Of a stretch of DNA of 26,675 bases, positions 15,407 to 21,408 are shown in pieces (positions within the stretch are counted from its first letter, which is position 1; every line of letters begins with the position of its first letter). The notes beneath the pieces were generated by a model, which had not been told where the DNA came from, did not search any database, and was given only the letters and a program-made list of their open reading frames with translations. This stretch comes from WLJO01 sp032117595 (GTDB lineage: Bacteria; Actinomycetota; Acidimicrobiia; Acidimicrobiales; Ilumatobacteraceae): assembly GCA_032117595.1 (NCBI GenBank), contig JAULYZ010000067.1, positions 1 to 26,675 of the forward strand, in the 5' to 3' direction. A program made the position numbers and the translations under genes.

Positions 15407-15871
15407 ACTCATCGACTCGGGGCGTGCGACCACGCCGGGGTTGCCGTCCATCCAGGCGTAGTCCTGATCGCGGTGCGCAATCCGCCAACCTGCAGCGGTG
15501 CGCACCACCCGATCCCGGTACGAGCCAGCGATGATGAACGTGTTCCCGCCCGGCGTTCCCATCTTTACGTGCTGCGCCTGGAAGTACACGATGGTGCTGG
15601 CCGTATCGCCGTTCACGGCGATCTCGATGTTGCCCAACAGGTGCTGGCTTGCATCGAGGCGGGTGAGGGCATTGCTGCAGCGCTGGACGATCTCCGCCGC
15701 ACTCCCCGAGCTGCCGTTCGGGTAGGCATACGTGGCCTCCGGGAGGAAACAGCTCTCGAGCAGTTCCCAGTTGCGCTCATCGAGGGCACGGGCATACCGG
15801 ACGACAAGGTCGTACACCTCGTTGCGGTCCAGAATCGCTTGCACGACAGGATCGGGATGACGCTGACTCAT
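15395..15871 (-). CDS. NTF2-like (SnoaL-type) protein, copy 1
   Basis: 158-residue protein of the NTF2-like/SnoaL fold, a cone-shaped pocket used by isomerases, dehydratases and cyclases or for plain ligand binding. It begins MSQRHPDPVVQAILDRNEVY, then RYARALDERNWELLESCFLP, characteristic of the SnoaL_4 type. An H-bonding segment HVKMGTPGGNTFIIAGSYRD follows, and then GWRIAHRDQDYAWMDGNPG. The ATG at 15871 is preceded by GAGGT; the longer frame to 15967 overlaps the next gene. It sits 11 nt downstream of a second NTF2-like gene and ends within the tandem repeat that leads to the SDR. Two adjacent NTF2-like genes may make a heterodimer or act on successive intermediates. No catalytic residues can be assigned with confidence. 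Confidence 0.87.
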   Translation of the reverse strand: MSQRHPDPVVQAILDRNEVYDLVVRYARALDERNWELLESCFLPEATYAYPNGSSGSAAEIVQRCSNALTRLDASQHLLGNIEIAVNGDTASTIVYFQAQHVKMGTPGGNTFIIAGSYRDRVVRTAAGWRIAHRDQDYAWMDGNPGVVARPESMSVKP

Positions 15872-15882
15872 GCGGACCGACC

Positions 15883-16371
15883 TCAGGCATTCCGGTCGAA
15901 CGAGCCCGGACGGAACATCTCCGCAGGGATGGGCATGGCCTGCTCGATCGGCATCTGGGCGGTCCACTCGTGGACGACCACCCGGCTCGAGATCCGCCAG
16001 TCACCGTTCTTGCGGGAGTACTCGTCGATGTAGCGGCCCCACCAGACGTCGACGACCTTCTTCCCGTCCGCCTCGCGGAGGTGGTATGCGTTCACGTAGA
16101 TCTCACCCTTGGCCGTGCCCGAAACCGTGTCGACCTCGGTGATGAGGTGGTTCATCGTTGCGTGCATCGTGGCGAGGTACCGCTTCAGCGACTGCGTGGC
16201 GAGATCCGCGAACTCCCATGCATTGCCCTTGAACGTGCCGTGGTCGTCGTACGCATCGGCGTGGTACGACGACTTGACGAGTTCGGCATCACAGCGATCG
16301 ATGCCGCGGCAGTAGCGCAGGCAGGCATCGGTGATCGCGTCCTTGGCGGCGAGAACTTCGAGCGTGGTCAT
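15883..16371 (-). CDS. NTF2-like (SnoaL-type) protein, copy 2
   Basis: 162-residue NTF2-like protein. The N-terminal helix ITDACLRYCRGIDRCDAELV then SSYHADAYDDHG is a very common SnoaL_4 signature in which the His-x-Asp-Ala and Asp-Asp-His residues line the pocket. The C-terminal half contains AKGEIYVNAYHLREADGKKV, YIDEYSRKNGDWRISSRVVV and an Asp-free tail. The ATG at 16371 is selected because TACGGT lies exactly 6 nt before it (leaderless arrangement); a longer frame from 16557 overlaps the divergent kinase gene. It is the first gene of a likely four-gene minus-strand unit. Identity to copy 1 is low outside the fold signature, so the pair is an old duplication or independent recruitment. Function unknown; isomerase, hydratase or binding protein are all possible. 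Confidence 0.88.
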   Translation of the reverse strand: MTTLEVLAAKDAITDACLRYCRGIDRCDAELVKSSYHADAYDDHGTFKGNAWEFADLATQSLKRYLATMHATMNHLITEVDTVSGTAKGEIYVNAYHLREADGKKVVDVWWGRYIDEYSRKNGDWRISSRVVVHEWTAQMPIEQAMPIPAEMFRPGSFDRNA

Positions 16372-16377
16372 GGTCGA

Positions 16378-16383
16378 ACCGTA
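16378..16383 (-). promoter_or_regulatory. Putative -10 element TACGGT of a leaderless promoter
   Basis: TACGGT, then TCGACC (6 nt), then ATG at 16371 on the minus strand. This places the hexamer at -12 to -7. It would drive the NTF2-NTF2-SDR unit. No Shine-Dalgarno sequence and no clear -35 box are seen. Confidence 0.52.
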
Positions 16384-16523
16384 GTCGCGCTCTTCGTCGG
16401 GCGTCCCGTCCGGCACTTGGCCGGAACACGGCTCCCGCATCTGGACTCCGTCGGCGGGAGCGGCCACAATGAGCCGCCACGGGCGACGAGTCGTCCGTTT
16501 CGAGGACTTGGGGGAGGCTTCGC
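16384..16523. other. Divergent intergenic region, no gene seen
   Basis: About 140 nt between the NTF2-like promoter and the kinase start. It holds the kinase ribosome site GGGGGAGG about 8 nt before 16524. I see no palindrome, RNA gene or small ORF that I would support. It is the longest gap in the window and is where a shared regulator would most easily bind. Confidence 0.5.
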
Positions 16524-17555
16524 ATGAGCGAGGAGAACATCGCACGCCTGAGCGCATTCCTGGGGAAGCGCAACGGGGGCGCCGGTGCGGTCACGATCCA
16601 CGACTACACGCCGATTACCGGCGGGTACAGCCGGGCGATGTCCCGCTTCTGGGCGCAGGACGCCAACGGCCGCAAGGGGTACGTGATGCGGGCCGACCCG
16701 CCGCCCGGACAGTCGATCCTCGACACGGACCGCACCTACGAGTGGGAGCTGCTCTCGGCACTCGACAGCGAGGGTTCGGTCCGGATCCCCAAGCCGCTCT
16801 GGTTCGACCCCACGGGAGCCGAACTCGGGAGCCCCGCATTCATCAGCGAGAACCTCGAGTGCGACTCGCTGCACATGCTCACCCAGAAGGGCAACGTCGA
16901 GTCGAACCGTCAGTACACGCGCCGCCTCGCGGAGGCGATTGCCAGCGTGCACAACTTCCCGCTCGACCGCCTCCCCGCCGGGGTCCGCCGACCGCGGTCA
17001 TGGAGCGACTATCTCGATGAGTGCATCGCCTCGTGGCGCACTGCCGAGGCCGCCCATGCCGAGCACGAACCGTTCCTCCGCGTGGTGGCGGCTTGGCTCG
17101 ACGCACATCGTCCGCCCGAGACACCGCTCCGCCTCGTGCACGGCGACTTTCAGGGGCCCAATGTGCTGGTTCAGCACGGGACGGGCAACTACCACATGAT
17201 CGACTGGGAGCTCGCCCACGTCGGCGATCCCCGCGAGGACCTTGGCTGGTGGGTACTCGCCCACCTGTCGATGCCGCCCGACGCAATCGAGGACGACAAG
17301 GACTCGTTCCTCGCCCACTACCGGGAACTCACCGGGCTCTCGGAGGAGGTGGTGAATCCTGCGACGATCGCCTACTTCACCGTGCAGAGCTCGGCGGGGG
17401 TGTTCTTCAACCTCATCAAGATGACGTCCCGCATCGCCAACGGCGAGACCATGGGCTCGTCTGTCGCCTACATGACGAACGCAATGCCGTTCATCCACTC
17501 CACCTGGATCACCTCGATGCGCCTCGCCGGCCACTGGACGAAGGACAACGCCTGA
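16524..17555 (+). CDS. APH-fold phosphotransferase related to the kinase domain of ACAD10/ACAD11
   Basis: 343-residue kinase-like protein. The Brenner motif LVHGDFQGPN (catalytic Asp208, Asn213) and the metal motif MIDWELAHVGDPREDLGWW (Asp227) are intact. The string I-D-W-E-x-A-x-x-G-D-P-x-x-D-L is diagnostic for the group that includes the N-terminal domain of mammalian ACAD10/11 and many actinobacterial proteins annotated as aminoglycoside phosphotransferase. ACAD10/11 act on 4-hydroxyacyl-CoAs by phosphorylation followed by elimination; a kinase for hydroxyacyl-CoA or a hydroxylated intermediate is therefore more likely here than antibiotic resistance. Start ATG 16524 has GGGGGAGG upstream. 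It overlaps the next gene by one base (TGATG). An acyl-CoA dehydrogenase is present nearby (11490) but as a separate gene. Confidence 0.9.
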   Translation: MSEENIARLSAFLGKRNGGAGAVTIHDYTPITGGYSRAMSRFWAQDANGRKGYVMRADPPPGQSILDTDRTYEWELLSALDSEGSVRIPKPLWFDPTGAELGSPAFISENLECDSLHMLTQKGNVESNRQYTRRLAEAIASVHNFPLDRLPAGVRRPRSWSDYLDECIASWRTAEAAHAEHEPFLRVVAAWLDAHRPPETPLRLVHGDFQGPNVLVQHGTGNYHMIDWELAHVGDPREDLGWWVLAHLSMPPDAIEDDKDSFLAHYRELTGLSEEVVNPATIAYFTVQSSAGVFFNLIKMTSRIANGETMGSSVAYMTNAMPFIHSTWITSMRLAGHWTKDNA

Positions 17556-18019
17556 TGATTGCCCGACCCACCACACCGCAGCTGCTGCAGACGATTAAGG
17601 CCGAGCTCAACGACAAGATCGCACCTGCGCTCACCGACCCGACGCACATCGTGGCGGTCCAGATGATGTCATCGATCCTCGATGCCCTCTCGGTGCGCAC
17701 GGCGCACGAGATTGCCTGGATGATCGATGAGGCGAACGCAACGGAGACCGCTGCCGCCGACTACGTGGCTGCGCACCCCGATGCACGCGGGGTGGCCGCT
17801 GCCCTCGCTGCGTACCGGTCTGTGCACAGCTCGAGTCTTCACCTCGCAGACGTGGGCGCGGCGTACGACAGTGCTGCCGAACTGCTCTCCTGCCTGGCAG
17901 ATGCCGCGTTCTCCGGGGGCACTGCTGCCGATGTCCGCACGGTGGAACGGCTCGTCGAGCAGCGTCTCGGCAATGAACTCACCATCGTGGGGAACTTCCA
18001 GGCCGTCGGCCGCGACTGA
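17555..18019 (+). CDS. Hypothetical helical protein coupled to the kinase (154 aa)
   Basis: 154-residue, predicted mostly alpha-helical and soluble protein, starting MIARPTTPQLLQTIKAELND. Helices are rich in Ala, Glu and Leu (AVQMMSSILDALSVRTAHEI, DVRTVERLVEQRLGNEL). No signal peptide, membrane segment or metal motif is seen. The ATG overlaps the kinase TGA by one base (TGATG), the tightest coupling in the window, which argues for a fixed partner or a 1:1 complex with the kinase. I do not recognise a named family with certainty. Similar short helical proteins beside ACAD10/11-type kinases in mycobacteria are something I recall but cannot verify here. It ends 11 nt from the convergent PdxA2-like gene. 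Confidence 0.82.
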   Translation: MIARPTTPQLLQTIKAELNDKIAPALTDPTHIVAVQMMSSILDALSVRTAHEIAWMIDEANATETAAADYVAAHPDARGVAAALAAYRSVHSSSLHLADVGAAYDSAAELLSCLADAAFSGGTAADVRTVERLVEQRLGNELTIVGNFQAVGRD

Positions 18020-18030
18020 CAGAAGCCCGC

Positions 18031-18975
18031 TCAGCCGCCCGGGGCCAGGCGCCGCGCCCACACCAGCGCGTGCTCGAGCGACTCGGTGAACGCCTCCCCG
18101 CGCCACGCAATGTCGAACGCCGTGCCGTGGTCGACCGAGGTCCGCACGATCGGGAGGCCGATCGTGACGTTCACCCCGGACTCGAACGCAAGGAGCTTCA
18201 TCGGCGTGTGCCCCTGATCGTGGTACATGCAGACAATGGCGTCGTAGCGCTTTCGGTGCACGGCCTGGTGGAAGACCGTGTCGGCGGGATGTGGTCCCGA
18301 GGCATCGATCCCGTTCCTGCGTGCGGCCTCGATGGCGGGGAGGATGTGGCGTTCGTCCTCGTCGCCGAACAGCCCATGCTCTCCAGCGTGGGGATTGAGG
18401 CCGCAGACCGCTATCCGCGGTCTCTCGCTGAAGGGCACGAGCGTGAGGTGCGTGAGCTCGATCACCTCCCCCACCCGGTCGACACTCACGCGACGTATGG
18501 CTTCCGACAGCGAGACGTGCGTGCTGACGTGGGTGACGGCGAGGTCGCCGGCCACCAGCATCATCGAGAAGCGCTGGGTCCCACAGCGTGAGGCAATGAG
18601 TTCGGTGTGGCCGACGAACCCCGGGTCGCTCAACTGCGTGGCTTCCTTGTTCATGGGCATGGTGACGATGGCACGAACACGACCGGCCAGCGCATCGTCG
18701 GTGGCGCGCAGCACGTAGGCACGGGCCGCCGCCCCCGAGGCACGGTCGATCTCGCCGGGACGAAGGTCATCAGCGGCCAGCAACCCGAGGTCCACCGTTG
18801 CGAGACCGGGGAGTCGATCGTCGAGCCCGAGGAGTCGCGCCCCGTGTCGCAGGATGGCGACGTCGCCGTAGACCACGACATCGTCGGGCAGCAGACCCGC
18901 AGCGTGGCGCCGCAGGATGATCTCGGGCCCCACGCCCGATGCGTCGCCCATCGTGATGGCGATCGGCGCAGTCAC
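18031..18975 (-). CDS. pdxA2: PdxA2-like 4-phospho-D-threonate (4-hydroxythreonine-4-phosphate) dehydrogenase
   Basis: 314-residue NAD-dependent metal-requiring oxidative decarboxylase of the PdxA family. It begins IAITMGDASGVGPEI; the metal His residues are His153 (STHVSL), His196 (LNPHAGE) and His252 (YHDQGH). PIVRTSVDHGTAFDIAW closes the active site. The YHDQGH version, in contrast to YHDQGL of vitamin-B6 PdxA, and fusion-like linkage to a DUF1537 kinase point to the PdxA2 branch. In the characterised D-threonate pathway (DtnK then PdxA2), that branch turns 4-phospho-D-threonate into dihydroxyacetone phosphate and CO2. The start GTG overlaps the kinase stop as GTGA (18972-18975). No aldolase or transporter accompanies it. 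A B6 role remains possible but less likely. Symbol is by family analogy. Confidence 0.85.
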   Translation of the reverse strand: MTAPIAITMGDASGVGPEIILRRHAAGLLPDDVVVYGDVAILRHGARLLGLDDRLPGLATVDLGLLAADDLRPGEIDRASGAAARAYVLRATDDALAGRVRAIVTMPMNKEATQLSDPGFVGHTELIASRCGTQRFSMMLVAGDLAVTHVSTHVSLSEAIRRVSVDRVGEVIELTHLTLVPFSERPRIAVCGLNPHAGEHGLFGDEDERHILPAIEAARRNGIDASGPHPADTVFHQAVHRKRYDAIVCMYHDQGHTPMKLLAFESGVNVTIGLPIVRTSVDHGTAFDIAWRGEAFTESLEHALVWARRLAPGG

Positions 18976-20039
18976 GCAGCACCCCGGTCGGCGAGGAGGT
19001 CGAGCACGATCCGATCATCGCCGAAACCACCGGGCTTGGTGACGATCCAGATCGTCCGTCCGCCCACGGCAACCGTTCCGAGCGCCATCCCGGCGCCACC
19101 CCGCTGCGACGCAACCACCCGCACGCTGCCGAGCACGGTGACGGGTCGCTCGCCGATGAATGCCTCGGCCGTGTCGCCACCGAGGAGAACGACGAGCGAT
19201 GCACCGGTCCGGTCAACAGCATCGTGTGCGCGACCGGCGAGTTCGAGTGCCACCACCTCGGGCGCCGCTCGCAGCCCGACGGGGGGTCGCACGAGCGTGA
19301 CACCGGCCAGCCCCTCGACCGCATCGGCCTGCGCCACGCTGCGCGGGTGACGACTCCCGCAGACCACGACTGCAGGCCCGGGCGGGAGGGTCGACGCCGA
19401 GGCCGGTCCGGCCACGCGGGCCGACGCGAGCGCGCCGGCGATGGCCGCCGGACCGCACAGCACCACGTCGGGCTGGCTGAGCGCGAGCGCCACCAGTGCT
19501 GTGACATCGGCGTGGCTCCGTGCGTCGCAGACGCAGACGCCCCGGGTTGCCACAGCCAGCCAACTGGCGAGGGCGGGCGCGTCGCTCGCTGTCGCGGCGC
19601 CGAGCACCGCCGCAGGGCGTGAACTCACCACTGGTGTCACGGCGTCGTTGGCGAATTCGGTTCGGTCGACGGGCACACCGTCGACGAGCACGACTCCCCC
19701 ATCGCAGGTTCGTCCGGCGTCCGGATGCGCGGGAATCATGACGACCCGAGACTGCTCCGCGAGGGCCGCCACCTCAGCCGGCCAGTTGCCCCGGAGGGTC
19801 GAGTCGATCTTGTGCAGGCGCACAGCGCCCCACCGCTGTTGCGCTGCGTGCAGACGCCCGACGGCAGCGACTGGGCTCGTGTGGCGCGAGCGGAGGTCGG
19901 TCACCACACACTCGCGATCAGACACCCCGTGTTCTGCAGCGTCGCCGTCCCAGCTGCAGACCGAGGTCCGCCAGCCGGCATCGGCAAAGAACGCCGCTGC
20001 CTCCATCGCACCACTGCGATCATCGGCAGTGAGGTGCAC
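18972..20039 (-). CDS. DUF1537 four-carbon sugar-acid kinase (DtnK/OtnK-like)
   Basis: 355-residue ATP-dependent kinase that phosphorylates C4 sugar acids such as D-threonate or erythronate-type compounds. The N-terminal substrate domain starts HLTADDRSGAMEAA and contains HKIDSTLRGNWPAE (76-89). The C-terminal nucleotide domain has VVLLGGDTAEAF (283-294) and the diagnostic TKPGGFGD (334-341). It is shorter than the usual 400-430 residues; the shortening seems spread over the middle (about 130-230) rather than a broken end. The GTG at 20039 has GGGGG upstream and lies 20 nt after the stop of the Cys-less P450 gene, on the same strand. It feeds directly into the PdxA2-like gene by overlap. It is thus the third gene of a four-gene minus-strand unit, and its link to P450s is unusual. 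Confidence 0.87.
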   Translation of the reverse strand: MHLTADDRSGAMEAAAFFADAGWRTSVCSWDGDAAEHGVSDRECVVTDLRSRHTSPVAAVGRLHAAQQRWGAVRLHKIDSTLRGNWPAEVAALAEQSRVVMIPAHPDAGRTCDGGVVLVDGVPVDRTEFANDAVTPVVSSRPAAVLGAATASDAPALASWLAVATRGVCVCDARSHADVTALVALALSQPDVVLCGPAAIAGALASARVAGPASASTLPPGPAVVVCGSRHPRSVAQADAVEGLAGVTLVRPPVGLRAAPEVVALELAGRAHDAVDRTGASLVVLLGGDTAEAFIGERPVTVLGSVRVVASQRGGAGMALGTVAVGGRTIWIVTKPGGFGDDRIVLDLLADRGAA

Positions 20040-20059
20040 CGTACCCCCGACCCGCGACG

Positions 20060-21385
20060 TCAGTAGACGACAGGAAGGCTCCAGCAGGTGTGCATCTCGC
20101 CCCAGCGCAACGAGCGCAGCGACGGCTGTGCACCGTCGGCGAGTCGCAGATCGGGGAGGCGGTCGAGGAGGACGCGCGACCCGGTAACGACGGCATCGCG
20201 GGTGAGCGCCCAGAGCGACATCGGGCGGTCCTCGGGGACGGCCGGGTACTTCGACGGCCGACCGAGCGCGAACGCCACCCCCGCAGGCAATCCATCAGCG
20301 CGATAGGTACCGCGCGGCTCACGCTGGCAGAGGTCGGTTCGTTGCACGTCGAAGCGGTCGGGGTCCTCGAACTGTCGGGGATCCCGGTTGGCGGCCGCCG
20401 CAGACAGGTACATGAGCGCTCCCTCGGGGAGCACTCGCCCGAACCGCTCGACCTCATGGAGCGCGAACTTCTCGGCCGAGATGACCGGGGTCGAGTGCCG
20501 GAGGGTCTCTTGGTAGGCGAAGCGGACCCACCGCCGATCATCGCGAAGGAGCGCGTACTGATCGGCGTTGGTGAGCAGCAGGTACCAGAGATTGGCCATG
20601 GCACCGTGCAGGGTCTGGTGATCCTCCTCGAGCAGGGTGACCACGAGGTCTTCAGCGGTTGCCGGACCCTCCGGGAGCTCGAGGGTTGCGATGACGGAGA
20701 CGAGGTCGGCGCCGGGGCTTGTACGCCGCTGCTCGAGCAGCGGGCGGAAGTAGTCGACGAGCTCGCCCATGGCGACTCGACCGGCCTGCGCTGCAACGGG
20801 CTCCCAGAGGTACCCGCGCTGCATCCGCCAGTAGCGCTCCACGAACGAGTTGAAGTCGGCTCTTGGCAGATCGAGCCTCAGTGCCAACAACTCGAGTGCG
20901 TATCGGGCGACGAATTCGGTGGCGAGGTCGGTGCTGTTCCCGAGTGAGCGGATCTCGTCGATGATCTTGTTCGCGAGCGGCTCGGCCTGCTGCTGCCACG
21001 TGTTGGAGCGGTTCCACAGCACGGCGAGCTCGTTGCCGAGGTTCCGGCCAAAGCCGACCATGTCGTAGTACCAGAGCTTCGGGCGCGTCTCGTAGTTGAG
21101 GTCATCGGCGAACACCGAGGTGACGTCGTCGTACTGGGTGATCCAGAACGAGTTGCCCACCCAGTCCCGGTAGCACGGGTAGTTCTCGCGGAGGATCTCC
21201 ACCACGGGGTACGGGTCGACGAGATACTCCGGCGAACGGAGCTGACGGGGCTTGATGAGCGGCGTGGCGTCGCGCACACGTTGACGCTGATAGATCTCGT
21301 ACGTACGCAGTCCGGAGCCATCGCGCACGTTGCGCGGGAGGTGAGGCAACTCGAGGTTGCTCCCGAGGTCGTCGGTGGTGGTCAT
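20060..21385 (-). CDS. P450-fold protein lacking the heme-thiolate cysteine
   Basis: 441-residue P450 homologue that is intact but cannot have a normal heme ligand. The fold markers are kept: YPVVEILRENYPCYRDWVGN and SFWITQYDDVTSVFAD in the N-terminal half, the K-helix ETLR at 293-296 and a PDRFDVQR segment. The heme loop reads AFALGRPSKYPAVPEDRP (371-388), with no Cys where FGxGxHxCxG should be. The I-helix acid-Thr motif is LLEEDHQTLHGA instead of GGGETT. The C-helix H-x-x-x-R is also gone. The only cysteines are 71, 353 and 434. I re-read the DNA of the loop in all minus frames; no frameshift restores a Cys. It is most similar in the window to the canonical P450 directly upstream, 23 nt away. 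A helper or partner role, as for EryCII/DesVIII, fits, but is inference. Confidence 0.92.
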   Translation of the reverse strand: MTTTDDLGSNLELPHLPRNVRDGSGLRTYEIYQRQRVRDATPLIKPRQLRSPEYLVDPYPVVEILRENYPCYRDWVGNSFWITQYDDVTSVFADDLNYETRPKLWYYDMVGFGRNLGNELAVLWNRSNTWQQQAEPLANKIIDEIRSLGNSTDLATEFVARYALELLALRLDLPRADFNSFVERYWRMQRGYLWEPVAAQAGRVAMGELVDYFRPLLEQRRTSPGADLVSVIATLELPEGPATAEDLVVTLLEEDHQTLHGAMANLWYLLLTNADQYALLRDDRRWVRFAYQETLRHSTPVISAEKFALHEVERFGRVLPEGALMYLSAAAANRDPRQFEDPDRFDVQRTDLCQREPRGTYRADGLPAGVAFALGRPSKYPAVPEDRPMSLWALTRDAVVTGSRVLLDRLPDLRLADGAQPSLRSLRWGEMHTCWSLPVVY

Positions 21386-21408
21386 GACGTTGCGTGCACC
21401 GTGTCCGC

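Noticed and set aside
14456..16033. 525-codon plus-strand frame opposite the SDR and NTF2-like genes
   Set aside because: Shadow frame; composition is compositional noise and it crosses three real genes and the tandem repeat.
16524..17555. Aminoglycoside-resistance gene
   Set aside because: Motifs fit the ACAD10/11-type kinase group, and the coupling and neighbours are metabolic; no resistance or mobile context.
18031..18975. Vitamin B6 biosynthesis gene pdxA
   Set aside because: YHDQGH signature and overlap with a DUF1537 kinase favour the PdxA2 catabolic branch; no other B6 gene is present.
20060..21385. Pseudogene or frameshifted P450
   Set aside because: 441 intact codons, normal start spacing, conserved fold blocks and K-helix. 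No alternative frame in the heme-loop region gives FGxGxHxC. Loss of several heme contacts without stops suggests a working non-heme protein.
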